A stretch of 64,000 nt of DNA. Source: Melastoma dodecandrum. Taxonomy: Eukaryota > Streptophyta > Magnoliopsida > Myrtales > Melastomataceae. Below are positions 46,118-58,543 of the stretch, piece after piece (position 1 is the first letter of the stretch; every line of letters starts with the position of its first letter). The translations under genes were made by a program, and so were the position numbers. Under the pieces are notes generated by a model that did no database searches, was not told the DNA's origin, and worked only from the letters and a program-made list of their open reading frames with translations. The stretch is taken from the NCBI GenBank assembly GCA_029817715.1, contig JARUPY010000533.1, positions 1,012,001 to 1,076,000 on the forward strand, in the 5' to 3' direction.

Positions 46118-49100
46118 TTAGCATATGGGAAGTGGTTCGCCGTTCCATTCCTTCAGGCATTCCAGAAGCGGGTCGATCAGTTCGCCTGCGCAGATAGCGG
46201 CGAACACCACGTCGAAGTCCTCCCCCGGCGACCTCGTCTTCTCCCCCGTGAGCAGACCCGTCCCCAGCTCTTCCCTGACGAACTTGTATAACGGATAGGA
46301 TCGGGAACCAATTATCTTGTTCGGGATTGCAGGGTTGCCGCTCTCGAACTGGGCCCGGGTGTTCTCGACCTCTTTCGGCAGTACGGCCTTGAGCTCCTCC
46401 TCGAACGGGCCGATTTTCTGGAAGATGGATGTCCCCAGGCGCTTCTCGGATTCCGCATTCGCCAGCGCGCCATCCACGAGGACTTGCCTCAGCTTTTGCA
46501 TCAGCGGGTAGGTTGCGCTGCAGGGGTCGTCGATGTAGGCAAAGCAGTGCTCGCGGTCAACCACACGGATCAGGTCCTTCTCGCTGAACCTCGAGGGGTG
46601 GAGCTCGCCGTTGGAACCGATGGTGAGAACCTTCTTGGCGACCTGGTTGACAGTGGCCCTGACGGTGTTCCTGAGGTTCTCCTCAAGGTGCCGCAGGTCG
46701 ATTGCTTGGCAGAGCGCAACTAGGTAGGTTGACGACATCAGCTTCAGCACGTCGACGGCTTCGGCGGTCTTCCTCGACGAGATGAGACCGAGGGAGTTAA
46801 CGTCTTGGTTGTGTTGTTCCGCGCTCTGCACGTGGTTAGTCACCGGGTTTGCCAGGAACTGCAACTCGGAGCAGTATGAGGCCATTGCGATCTCAGCACC
46901 CTTGAACCCATAATCTAAGCTCGGGTTCCGACCCCCCGACAAGTTAGAGGGCAGTCCATTGTTGTAAAAGTCGTTCACGAGCTCGGAGAACTGAGCGAAC
47001 ATGAGCTTCCCGATCGAGGCAATGGCGAGCCGGGTGTTGTCCATCGAGACGCCAATGGGAGTGCCCTGGAAATTCCCGCCATGGAGGGCCTTGTTTCTCG
47101 ATACGTCAATCAGAGGGTTGTCATTCACCGAGTTGATTTCCCTTTCGATCATCTTGGTCGCGGACCTTATGACCTCGATCTGGGGTCCGAGCCACTGCGG
47201 TGACGTCCTAAGGGCATACCGGTCCTGCTTCGGCTTCTGCAACGGGTCCATCTCATGCAACTTCTGTGCGGCCTTAATGATCTCACTTCCCTGCAGGATA
47301 TGTTCCATGATCGCAGCAGCCTCAATCTGTCCAGGGTGGTGCTTCAGCTTGTGCGTCAAGTGGTCCGTAAACTCGGGCTTCCCGATCATCACCTCTGCAA
47401 AGACGGCCGACAACACCTCTGCCAGGATTGCGAGCACGTTCGCCTCAAACAGCACAATGGACGCCAATCCCGACCCCACGGCCGTCCCATTCACCAGAGC
47501 AAGCCCCTCCTTCGGCTGGAGCTCAAAGAACCCAGTCTCGACACCCGCAACTCGGAAGGCCTCGGCCGGGGTCAGCGACTCGCCGTTGGGCCCAACTGCG
47601 CGGGAGTTGGGCCGGCCAGTAAGGAGGCCCGCGATGTAGGACAGCGGAACCAAGTCCCCAGACGCAGTAATCGTCCCCCGCAGCGGCAAGCAAGGGGTGA
47701 CGTCATGGTTAAGGAACTTGGCGATGGTCTCCATGATCTCGAACCGGATACCCGAGTACCCTTGCAGCAGGGTGTTGATACGGACGAGCATGGCCGCCCT
47801 CGTGGCCGACCGCGGCAACGAGTGACACCCCTCCGTGCCTTTGCCGAATATCCCCGCATTCAGGAACCTGACGATAATCAAAACAAAGCAAATCCAAACC
47901 TCACGTTACTAATCCCCACCACAACGAACGAACCACGACATGTTCCTAATTTGTGGAGCAAACATTAGTGGCAACGGTCCATTATTAATTTCGGGGCACA
48001 AGGCATAGTGGGCACCATTTATTGCTAGCACAATTGGGTACAATCCTCCCCCCACCCCACAAAAAAAAAAATTCATTTAGGACGATTCTGACTTTGAGGA
48101 ATGAGTCCCACGTGAGATGTAGGTGCACCTATTTCTAAAAAAATTTCCTACAAATCAAATCGTATGGACCAAAATCATACGTTAATTTCGAATTGACCAC
48201 ATGTGTCTTAAGAGTTTTGTTCCTTAATGACGTCGTTTGGCAAAATATTTCGCTAAATGACGCTTTAAGTTTCAATATTCGCCTAATGACCCACCGAAGT
48301 CGGCCTTAGACTTCACTATAATTAGAAAAATAATTGGTAAACGAAGTGAGAGACATGAATTAAATAATGTAATAAAAAAAAAGTAAATGAGGAAGTCGGC
48401 CTTCACTTGGGTAAAAATAATTTTAAAGGAAAAAAAAAAATCAAAGTCACACGAGGAAGTCGGCCTTAATGGGTCATTAGGCGAATATTGAAACTTAAGG
48501 CGTCATTAAGGAACAAAACTCCGTGTCTTAGTTGTAACACGGTCGCGATCAATCACATATATTGTTTGTTCACTTTGATTAGGACCGGCGGCCTGTCATT
48601 GGATGGGGAGGTTGGTATTATTATTAAGGTTACGGAAGTTAAGCCCTCCTCGTTATTACATAACCGGGAATGAAAACTACCAGTCTTGCATGTGATTTTT
48701 GTAGTAATTTTGGGCAATAGCTCTAGCAAAAATAATGCGAGTAAATGCTTAGTTTCCCACCTACCCATTAATCATTTCACACGAAAATAGTAACGGCAGG
48801 CAAGAATATCTAATGTTTAGTGTAATTATCATGGGATAATTACAGTACTAATGATGCGGTTCAAAGAGTTTAAGTGGGAGTTTTATTTACCTAATGAGCT
48901 CCTTCTGAAGAGCACCGCCCTGCTTAGTCCTCCTGTGGGAGGTCGCGCCGAACCCGGTCGTGATGCCGTAGCTGTCCGTCCCTTTGTTCATGCTCTCCGT
49001 TACCCACTCGCTGCTCGCCTCGACCCCGGCGCGAGCCTCCTCAGAGAGCTCGACGGAGACTGTCCCCATCTCCCTGGTGGCGATAGCCGCGACCTGGGCG

Positions 49101-49300
49101 ATGGTCAGGGTCTCTCCCCCAAGACGGACAGCGGGCTTCCGGAACTCGGACACCATCCGCTTCACCTCGTCGAGGTGGCTCCCCTTCATGGACTCGGCGG
49201 CCGAACCCCAGTTAAGAGGGTCGGTCTTGCTGTAACCAGGGGAAGGTCTGGCGTCGCCGACACACACGACCGACATATCGATATCCGCGACGTCGCCCAT
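46118..49300 (-). CDS. PAL: phenylalanine ammonia-lyase
   Basis: PAL deaminates phenylalanine to trans-cinnamate, the entry step to lignin, flavonoids and other phenylpropanoids. Exon 1 (48891-49300) and exon 2 (46118-47867) join in phase 2 at the conserved PAL intron site (KELIR followed by FLNAGIFG) and encode 719 residues, normal for the family. The Ala-Ser-Gly triad that forms the MIO cofactor is at about residues 205-207, within [16 protein letters not shown]. Other landmarks are [22 protein letters not shown] sequence in exon 1, [60 protein letters not shown] and the end [13 protein letters not shown]. Nothing is missing. The gene has markedly higher GC than its surroundings. The 1,023-bp intron holds a MITE. 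Confidence 0.97.
48211..48522. mobile_element. MITE in the PAL intron
   Basis: The left end (AGAGTTTTGTTCCTTAATGA) and the right end (TCATTAAGGAACAAAACTCC) are inverted repeats. They extend about 50 bp inward to TTTCAATATTCGCCTAATGA, with an insertion of about 30 bp in the left arm. Eight bases, GTGTCTTA, flank both ends (48203-48210 and 48523-48530) as a target duplication. The motif GAAGTCGGCCTT occurs three times inside. The 8-bp duplication suggests the hAT superfamily, though the termini are not the usual CAGGG. Confidence 0.85.
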
Positions 49301-49419
49301 GGGGAAGGAAAGTGGGGGGGCGATCCTAGGTAGGACGTTACAGGTAAAAAGGATATCGAAACAGATATGTGTTGTGATACTGGAAATTCGTGCAAAATAA
49401 AGCAGGTGAATTTCCTGAG

Positions 49420-49620
49420 GTGGAAGAGTGGAGAGTTGGGTGCTTAAATAAGGGGGGGATGGGAAGGAGGAGGATGACGATGATGATGGACATTAAAGGT
49501 GTTGGGCTCCTCAAGTTGGGGTTGGTTTGGTTTGGTTTGGCCGATGGGTTAGTTGAAAAGAGCAGGAGACCGCTGGATCCTTGGTTGTGACTACCGGCTG
49601 TGATCTAGCCACGTGTACAT
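49420..49620 (-). promoter_or_regulatory. PAL promoter with TATA-like box, AC-II element and G-box
   Basis: On the minus strand, upstream of the PAL start codon, a TATTTAAGC box lies near 49441-49450. The MYB-binding AC-II element ACCAACC is at 49520-49526, about 220 bp upstream. A CACGTG G-box is at 49610-49615. AC elements are the usual drivers of phenylpropanoid genes, so this fits lignin/MYB-type control. The assignment is by motif and position only. Confidence 0.6.
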
Positions 49621-52600
49621 TCCCTCCCCAGGGGGACCGGGAAGGTGGTCGACAAACTCGCGTTCTTACTCGTCAATACGACGACGTTTCCTCTTTCGGG
49701 CGGTGGGGGTTGGTGAGGCGAGGACGAGGACGTGGGCACGAGCACGACTCTCCCTCCGTCCTAACGTCTTTCCTCTCCCTCTTTCTCCACTCAATTAGGC
49801 TTAGTTAATTTTTTAATTTATGTAGTTATTTAAATGTTGGTGACTACTAAGAATATTTAACAAACATACGCGGATTTTAGAATTTAATTCGGGATGTTAC
49901 TTATGTATAAAAAAGAGTGAAACGCAATGTTTAATAAAAAAGAATACTTACGAAAAAAACATGAACGAGAGCGAGTAAACAACAAAGTGTCTAAAATTAA
50001 GAACAAGATGATAGTATAATTTCTTCCATTATAGGTAAGAGCCATATTTATTATATTTTACCTAATTCATAAAATTTCAAAATGCTCCGAATATCACGTT
50101 ATATCTTAATTGTCATTGAGTATAATTGCAACCGATTATGTTAAATAAAAACAAACGATGTTTTAATATCTATTTGTATCGGAGACATGAGTCTATCGAT
50201 AGTCCTTTCGGACATAAGATTTTTGAGACTTAAAAAATAGATTTTTTTTATATATATTTTGTTTTCTTTTTTCGGTGGGGAGAAGGGGGGGGTGGGGGAT
50301 AATTATCAAAGAACGAGCAGTGTCATCATGCGTGGGATCCACCGGAAATGATATGTGTCTGGAATTGGACTGGATATTGGTGTCACTCGAAAGCCTTGTG
50401 ATAATGGGAGATCAATCGTGGTGTGATTTTCTTTTCCTAATGGATATGTTTTAATCACATGAATCAGTATTTAAATCAGGTAGATTAATTCTCACCTACT
50501 TCACCAACTCCTCAACAGTTGAACCAGCCTCGATCGCTTTTGAACCGATTCGTGATCATCATTCTCTCCTACTGATTAAACTAAGAGCATTTTCTTGACT
50601 AGGCAACTGGGGATCTGTCCTTTAAAACAAATTTTGTTTTTGCCTTGACGATCCACCTGGTGTAAACTTAGGGTTTTCATAGAATTAGGTGATTCGGGAC
50701 TCAATCTTCGGCTCATGATGTATGCTTAGTTGGGTCACGTTAACCGGGGATCACCTGACTCTGAGCGCTTCTCGGACTTCGGCCGGTAAGATTCCATGAC
50801 GCGAGGAGTGAAAGAACGGTCGGGTGTGGGGCATATGCCGTGGCGTACAACCAGGGTCAGGTTTCGGACCAACGAATATTGTGGAGAGGCAACATAACAA
50901 TCACGCCTAGGAAGAAATAAATTCAATATCTAACCGAAAGATGATGCTTTCGGACGTCAGAAGAGCAGGAACCGTGACAGTTTGAATTGAATATGGACCT
51001 ATGACATAGTTCTGGAAGTTTTCGTGGACCTTTAACTCCATAAGGACACAGTCCTGACACCTAGAGACATATGTCATGGACCGTCGACCGTCGAATTTAA
51101 ATGAGCATCGGCATTCATAGTAACTGGTAGAAATGTTTGTACAAAGTGCTGGCCGCGAAAAAGAGGCACGGGCTGAGCCGAGGAAGGAGACGATGAAGGG
51201 TTGAGGACCATACATCTTACCGACTCCTCATACCCAACAAGAAAATAAATTGCTTGGAGTTGGTTGCAATTTATTATCAAACTATTCGATATTCTTCAGT
51301 TTGTGTTATTTCTTCTCGATTATTATCCAAAACAATAAAAAAAAGGGTTTAGTATTTGTGCAGGTTATGTTTAAAATGTTTGTTTCGTGGTTGTTATCAA
51401 GGATGATTACGTTAGTTATGCATCATCATCATCATCACCACCACAACCACTATCGCCGCAACCATCCATATGCACCCGAAAATGGATCTGTGACGACATT
51501 ACTAGATTCATCATTCCACGTAACCATCGGAAGCTCGAAACATGCTCCCTTCCACAACTCTATGGAATGAGATGGAGGAGGCCAAGTAGTTTCGTTCCTC
51601 CTGATTTAGAATGGATCTGTGGCGTAGGACAAAGACCACAGTAACGAAGATTTCGATGTTTCTTATACCAGACGAATCCCATGGCCTCTACGAGCCAAAT
51701 AAGGTATACCTAATCCCCCTAACCGGCACGCGGCCCCTATGAGCACAAATCCATCACCATCCGCAAATCGAACAGACCATGTTTCCAACGTGGTAAGATC
51801 TCGATACTAACGCATGCAGCACCCGCTCGTGAGAAGCAACCCCTTGAAACCGAGAGTCCCGTCCGGGATCGAGCATTCATTTTTCCACCAATAGAAGCAA
51901 CGGGAAAAGGTGTTTACGATGGGGAGGGGTTGGTAGGTGTGATGGGTAAGTACGAGGGCCAAGTCCTGCTCGTCACCAACCACCACCTAATCGTAAATGT
52001 CACAATTTGGCGTCTTATTATTCAGAGGTGGTAGGTTGAAGCAAGAAGGTTACTCGGTACAAGGATGTTCTCTTTCGAACAACCTCAAGCACACACTTAG
52101 ATAACCGTTTTTTCCCTATATTTTTTTACTTTGAAAATGAAGAAACAGAAACAGGATCGATGTCGTTGTAATTTGGACCTCTATTAAATAAACAAAAACC
52201 ATCCCTTCAATTTCGGGTAAGTGTCCAAAGTTGGTGAGGGGGAGTTCACCCAAGTCTTAACGTAGTTGTTCCATTTCCTGGAAGGGTTCTTTTGACTTCA
52301 TCAACCTAAGAGACGACTTAAGACCTACCACATCTTTTTGTTTTAGAATCGATGTGAATTTTTAGAAGCGTCTTTCGTGTTGGATCATGCAAGTAAACAA
52401 AAAATAAATAATAAATAATTTAATCAACTCCATAATCACGAGGGATGAGGAGACGGTTGGCGGAATAAGAGGCCCAACTAAGTTTCAGCCCATAATCACT
52501 GCCCAAGTTTCAATGTAAAAGGGTTAGTGGGCTGTTACGGCCCAATCAACCTATGCTTCGCTCCCCCTTGATGTGTTGTTCATGCCGAACAAATTGAATA

Positions 52601-52825
52601 AGAGGACCAGCCAACCTCTTAAAAACCCCTAGTCTTGTTAATTGATTCTCTTGTAAATCTCTTCCCGTCTTGTTTCCTCGATCAAAACGAGTGTACATTA
52701 TTTGAAATACGGTTAATTTATAAAAAAATTTGTATAATACGGTACATATTTTGTAAAATACAGTCTTACTTACGCACCCCTCAAAATACAAAAAGGTCAG
52801 ATTTGTGGAGCTTGTATGCATCTAC
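49621..52825. other. gene-poor interval upstream of SYT3
   Basis: No recognisable gene was found in these 3.2 kb. It is AT-rich at 49800-50270. A CAT/CAC simple repeat lies near 51420-51445. At 52470-52545 there is a cluster of GCCCA-type site II motifs (AGGCCCAAC, AGCCCATA, GTGGGCTG, CGGCCCAAT), which looks like a promoter, perhaps the original one of the SYT3-like gene. Confidence 0.4.
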
Positions 52826-53325
52826 ATGAAGACATATTTTGAAAACCCGCCTTTATGTAGAAACAGGTTTTCAAAACATGTCTTTCAAGAGACGGGTTTT
52901 GAGAACTCCTCCCTCCAATACTTGGTGAAAAATTTCGCCAAGGGGTTTGGTGTCTGAATAAGAAAACCCGCCACCGTAAAGTAACATAAGGGGCATGTTT
53001 TGAAAACCCACCACCAAGTTATTTTATTTTTAGGATAAAAATCTACTGAGAATAGATGAGGCCGAGAGTTGAACTTTTGCCCTCCCCTTATAAGGAATAT
53101 TTCAAACAACTAGGTTACATTATTCTTTTTATCTGAGTTTTCGAAAAGGCGGAACCCGCCCCCGGTCAGACACCAAGTCCTTGGCGTTGAAAAATTACAA
53201 GTGTTAAAGGGGCAAATTTTCAAAACACGCCCTCATATGAATGCCACCAGTCCTATAGGAACGTGTTATCAAGACCCGCCCCTCTATGTTTTGCTCGATG
53301 GCGGGTTTTCAAAACTTACCCTCTT
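52826..53325. repeat. foldback-type repeat with nested inverted motifs
   Basis: The motif TTTTGAAAACCCGCC or its reverse complement recurs about eight times in both orientations between 52836 and 53315, including at both outer ends. Nested within is an imperfect inverted pair, CGCCAAGGGGTTTGGTGTCT (near 52937) versus CAGACACCAAGTCCTTGGCG (near 53167). The block ends just before the first recognisable SYT3 exon. I could not define a target duplication. Confidence 0.6.
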
Positions 53326-53335
53326 TGTAATTTAG

Positions 53336-56306
53336 GCGACGCGTTTTTGGCGTTTTTCGCGAGCTGGATACGACCGCGTTGCAGGACATCTTGCCGGAGA
53401 TTCCATTGTGGATCAAGAGCCCCGATTACGACAGAGTATAAAAGCTTTGTTCGGGCTCAGGAATTTTACTTGATCGCGAGTGTTTCGATGCGTTTGATTT
53501 GTGATTGCGGGGAATAATGCAGGTGGACTGGCTCAACAAGTTCCTTTTGGATATGTGGCCATACCTCGATAAGGTTAGCATATTAACCCTAAGGTTTATA
53601 AGGCTCCGGTTCATCCGATTCCGTCGCACACTTCGAGCCTCTGGAATGCAGGCGATTTGTGCAAACATAAGGATCATTGTGGAACCCATCATCACTGAAT
53701 ACATTGGGAAGTACTCCATTGAAGCTATCGAGTTCGAGACTTTGAATCTCGGGACTCTTCCCCCAACTATTCAGGGTAACTCGCGATGTTTGGGGCCTCG
53801 TCCAAAATCGTACTATGCAGAGTTTGAATTATATGCATGGTAACAATACAATGACCGGCCCCGCAGGGATTAAAGTTTACGAGACTAATGAGAAGGAACT
53901 GGTTATGGAACCGGCCGTCAGGTGGACTGGCAATCCCAACATTGTCTTGTGCTTGACGTTCCGCTTGAGGTATCCGGTACAGATTCGAGTCCAGGTCAGA
54001 CAGCCTCGAAAGGAAGTCTTTCTGTTGAGTGAGAGGTTTTTGCATTTGGAGTACGAAGATTAACGTGGTTTTTTGGCTCTCAGTAGTTGGTGGACTGGCA
54101 AGTCTTTGTGGCTCCAGGGGTTCAACTGAGGCCCCTCGTTCCGAATTTCCCGTGTTTCACTAATGTTGTGGTATCTCTAATGGAGAAGGTGTGCAAGACA
54201 ATACTGAACTTGTGGATAATAACCACGAAATGCTCAGAGTTCCTGCCACTTGATCACTTGTGGCGCAGCCTTACGTTGATTTTGGTTTGAAGATCCTGGG
54301 AGGGGATGTGATGTCGATCCCCGGTTTGTATCGACTGGTTCAGGCATGGCTTTATGATCGACATCATGTAAAAATATAGAGAAACTTGGATCCGATATTG
54401 AGATTCTCGATTTCTCTGCAGGAAACAATCAAGAAACAGGTAGCAAGCCTATATCTGTGGCCGCAAGCTCTCGAGATCCCCATCCTGGATGCTTCCACGT
54501 GAGTCAATTCGAAGGACCTGGTATGCTCCAGTGACCGCTGGCTGTTAAAAAGTAAGCTGATTCATGGGATTTTGTCGTTGCGTAGTTTTACAGTGCGGCC
54601 ATGAAGATGCCCGTGGGGATACTTCATGTGAAAGTTGTCCGTGCAATCAAGCTCTTGAAGATGGACTTTTTGGGGGCTTCTGATCCTTACGTTAAACTTA
54701 CCCTGATGGGCGACAGTCACCCTGCTAGGAAAACCACCATCAAGAGGAGGAACCTGAATCCTGAGTGGAACGAGGAGTTCAATCTTGTCGTGAAGGACCC
54801 TCAGTCGCAGATACTACACCTCCAAGTCTACGATTGGGACAAGTTGGGAATGCAGATGGTTCCTCTCAACCTGATTAATCCCCATGAGAACCAGGAGTTC
54901 ACGCTCGATTTGCTCAAGGATACGGATATCAACGAGCATCATCACAAGAAGTCGAGATGCCAGTTGGTGTTGGAGCTTATGTTCGTCCCTTTCAAGGAGG
55001 ATGGTGCAAGTGGAAGGTGTAATCACACCAGAGTCAAGACAGCATCAATCGCCTTCTCCATTCATCCCTTCATCCTCCTTAACTTCCATTCTTACATTGT
55101 GTATTTGAGAGAAACTGGAGATAGAAAAGGAAATTTCTATCTTATTACAATTTTCTTTCCAGTTATATGGGGACCGGATCAGATTGTCTGTATCCGTCGT
55201 ACAAGGGTGTGGTGCACCCCATTAACAAACTTTCTCCACTAACAGACTCCCAACCTACAACCTTAATTTTCCTCTTTAACCTTTATGGGACTTAGCACCA
55301 TTTACTTCAGGCCCCCCTTCCTTCATATGTTCAGAACCATCAACTTCTTCTTCATCTCCTTCTTGTTTTGTCATCAGCGTGCATTGCAGCTCCTTCATTT
55401 GCTGACAGATGGAAACAGCTTCAAGGACAGCGCCCAGCAGAAAAGTTATGTAAGAATGGAAAGCGATGTTAGTAAGGCTTCTCATGACAGTGCCGCTCTC
55501 GAAGGAGCAGGGCTACTGTCGGTGGTCGTTGTCGGAGCTCAGGACGTGGAAGGGGAGAAGCACAACTATCCTTATGCTTTGGTCATCTTCAGAGGCGAAA
55601 AGAAGAAAACGAAGGTGAATGTCTAAACTGAGGAATGATCCGTGTTTCTGATTCGCATGTGTGATTTTTAATCGTGCCTATTGTTTCCTCAGGTGATCAA
55701 GAAGTCTCGTGACCCACTTTGGAATGAAGAGTTCCAGTTCATGCTCGATGAGCCTCCGCTGCACGACAAGATCCGGGTCGAGGTGATGAGTAAGCGACCT
55801 AGCCTCAGCAGCCTTACCTTCTGCTCGAAGGTGAAATGTATCATCAATCGGGCATCATCGGAGAACGAACCATGACGCAGAGGAAGGGAGAAAACAAAAT
55901 TATGTTATTCTATTTTGTCTCTTAGTGGTGTCTTATACACTGATCGTGTAACTCGGGCCTACGATAGGCTTTACACTTCATTTATAAGAACATGCCATAT
56001 CCAGCAACTTATGCAGCCACCTTCTTCAACTTGTCTTCTGCATTACTGATGGAACCAGCTCCTTTCTCTTGCTTTTCCAGCCTTCTTTCTTCGCAAAATG
56101 GAGCCCCCACCCCACGCTCCACGGTTGCTTTGTTTACAGTCACCTTAATCACCTCCAGCTATTTTTCTCTTTTGCAGGAACCACTGGGACATGTCGATAT
56201 CAACTTGGACGACATACTGCAGAACGAGAGGATCAACGAGAAGTACCACTTCATTGACTCAAAGAACGGCATGGTCCAAGTGGAGATACGATGGACGACG
56301 GTCTAA
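53336..56306 (+). CDS. SYT3-like plant synaptotagmin (SMP domain, two C2 domains), 5' exon not found
   Basis: Plant synaptotagmins tether the ER to the plasma membrane. Exons give LDTTALQDILPEIPLWIKSP (53336-53450), the SMP domain VDWLNKFLLDMWPYLDK, IEAIEFETLNLGTLPPTIQG, YETNEKELVMEPAVRWTGNP, FVAPGVQLRPLVPNFPCFTN and DFGLKILGGDVMSIPGLYRL. C2A begins GILHVKVVRAIKLLKMDFLG (near 54620), and C2B is LLSVVVVGAQDVEGEKHNYP and LGHVDINLDDILQNERINEK, ending VEIRWTTV. The usual N-terminal membrane-anchor exon is not visible upstream, where a foldback repeat lies instead. One intron (54344-54421) has a GC donor. C2A reads YDWDKLGMQM, about six residues shorter than relatives at the third calcium loop. 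The gene could be a 5'-truncated pseudogene, or its first exon could lie much further upstream. Confidence 0.8.
54344..54421 (+). other. GC-AG intron in the SYT3-like gene
   Basis: The exon ending GGTTTGTATCGACTGGTTCAG (GLYRLVQ) must join GAAACAATCAAGAAACAG (ETIKKQ) to match the family. This makes the intron start GCATGG and end CTGCAG. Confidence 0.65.
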
Positions 56307-56449
56307 ACGACCTGAACTCGGGGTGAAGTATGTACAGAGAGGCATACACAAACAGGAACGATTAACTTTGAAAATTCTTTATTGCGAACTTATATGACGG
56401 CAACGGAATGAGATGAGAATGAAGAAAATGATTTTAGAGCACGTAGGGA

Positions 56450-58543
56450 TTACTTTGAGACTCGGCCATCGTCGCACCTCTCTTTCGAGGATATTAATGG
56501 TGCGGTTGGGCTTTCGGAGGCTCTGAAGTCGGATGGCTTCCCTGGTTTTGCTTCTACGGACTTCTTCTTAAGCCTGAAAGCGAATCTCCGGAAGAAACGG
56601 TTCCAGGTTCCCTTTGTTCGAACCAGCTTCTCAAGATCCTGTTTCATGGCCGAGCACTCCTTCTCAAGCTCGTAAACACGGTCTCTTATGCCATCAACTG
56701 TAGCCACGGTGTCAATGTGTTCGGCATTTCTGGGATCGGCCATGTTTGGCCGGCCAGACATGAGGTTGCGGCTTGTGTTCTGGCGATTGTCAAGGGTTTC
56801 CGAGACGAAGAACCATCCTGCGACGGAGGTTCGGAGACGGAGTTGTTCGAAGAATAGGACTTGTACGATCACTCGAAGGGGTAGCCGCTCGTTTTGGGCA
56901 GCATGCGTGCTCGCTTCGAGGGAGAGCTTCTGGCAGTTCATCAGCCTGCATAACTGCACTTTCTCTGAATCCGTCAACCATGGATGCACCTGCGGATTTC
57001 GACTATGCAATCAAACAGAAGCAAAGGAATTTATGGAGACACAAAAGGCTGAATCGAGACTCCCCCGTATTACCTTGATATATATGTCTATCGCCCGATA
57101 AAGGCCATCATCGATTTGCCTGGCGTAATCAGGCATGACAGCCGCAATCGTCTGAAATTTCGATAGCTTTAAGTTAACATCGGCAGCCACCTCTGCCAGG
57201 TAACGGTCAACCAGCCCCGCAACCGTCGCAAGCGGTGTTAACGATTGCGATATCTCTGTTACCCGCACCTCATCATCCAGAGAAGTTATTTCAGAGCACT
57301 TTGCATTGAGATCTTCCTCGAGAAAGTGATCGAGAATCCGCTGAAAGCAGTCGATGTCATAGAGCGTATCCAGGGAATCGCTCGTGTTTGGCACGAGAAG
57401 ATCCTCAAGTAGAGCTTGGTCCAACTGCCTCCCGATTCGTCGCTCGAGATTCTCGTTGCAGGAGGAGCTCGGGCTGGCCTGCATAAACATGGAAGTCCTC
57501 AGAAGTCTGAGGAGAAAACTCGTTGGAAACATGCCTTTTTCACTGGGCAGGAACTCGGCAATCTCCACGAGAATCGTCTTATGAGACGAATCGTGATTTT
57601 GTGCACTAGGCTGTGAATCCATTAGCGGCAGATGCTTCTTGGCATAGTACATGATCGAGCCGGCGATCCTATCCATCTTCATGCCTCCAGATCCGACTTC
57701 AGCGATCAGCCTCTTGTAAAAATTTAGTTTAAGGGAAGACACGTCATCATACCACCAATCCTCTCCGGTACATCCAGCATCACCCGTTGCCGGAATCCCG
57801 TTCCAGTTCACCGAGGTCGGGTCCACACACACCTTCGTGGCCAAAGAAGCAATGCATCTCGACACAATGTGAAGCTCCTCTGAAAGCGACAGGACCTCTT
57901 CACAGGTTTTGAGTGCCCTGATTGTGTCAGACCAGCTGCTGAGCACCTCAGTGAGGACACTCTCAGTTTCCTCGACGAGGTTCCCTTCTCCATAACCTTC
58001 CTTCATGCCGAGATACTCAGCCGCACACCTTAGGCTCACCACGTTCCATGCCGTGAGCTCAATCCTGACGCCATAACAGAACTTCGCCACAAAGAGGAAT
58101 GACTTCGCTCCATTGGGTATACCATCGAGACGTAGTGTACACATCTCATCGACGCTGTCACAGCCATCATGGTCGGGTTGCTCTCCGATGAGGCCTTCCA
58201 GCAATCGGCTTCTGGACAGCAGAGGGAACTGATAACAGATAACCGCGAAACACCGCGACCATCATTTCCATAAAAAGGAAAAACACCAATCCACCCAAAA
58301 CAACAAGAAGGAGAAAGGTTTCCACCTTATGCAGGTGGAAGGAAGTTTCTCCGATCTCAATCGCGATATCACTCGGTAGCCCAGTAGAGCACAACCTAGC
58401 ATGTTATTAATCCTCTGGATCAGGACTCGACATTAACACCTTGATATTCTCACGTGACATTAGACGGGATGGATCCGTTACCACGTGTTGCCGTCGAGGC
58501 GGAAGACGTCGGGCTTCGATCCGAGCTTCTTGGTGCAGGCCAT
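56450..58543 (-). CDS. BTB/POZ and NPH3 domain protein (phototropic-responsive NPH3 family)
   Basis: NPH3-family proteins are substrate adaptors of CUL3 ubiquitin ligases, several acting in phototropism or auxin transport. Exon 1 (58482-58543) encodes [20 protein letters not shown]. The BTB domain continues [20 protein letters not shown] and [20 protein letters not shown]. The NPH3 domain includes [60 protein letters not shown], the family signature [20 protein letters not shown] and [20 protein letters not shown]. The conserved [20 protein letters not shown] and [20 protein letters not shown] follow. A coiled coil ([20 protein letters not shown]) and a basic tail close the protein. It appears complete. 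Site II-type promoter motifs (GGCCCA) lie at about 58800-58870 upstream of its start. Confidence 0.92.

Noticed and set aside
47001..47968. Long open frames on the plus strand opposite PAL
   Set aside because: GC-rich third positions of the PAL exon create antisense open frames. They resemble no family.
51420..51480. A His-rich protein (HHHHHHHH)
   Set aside because: It comes from a CAT/CAC simple repeat in an otherwise featureless frame.
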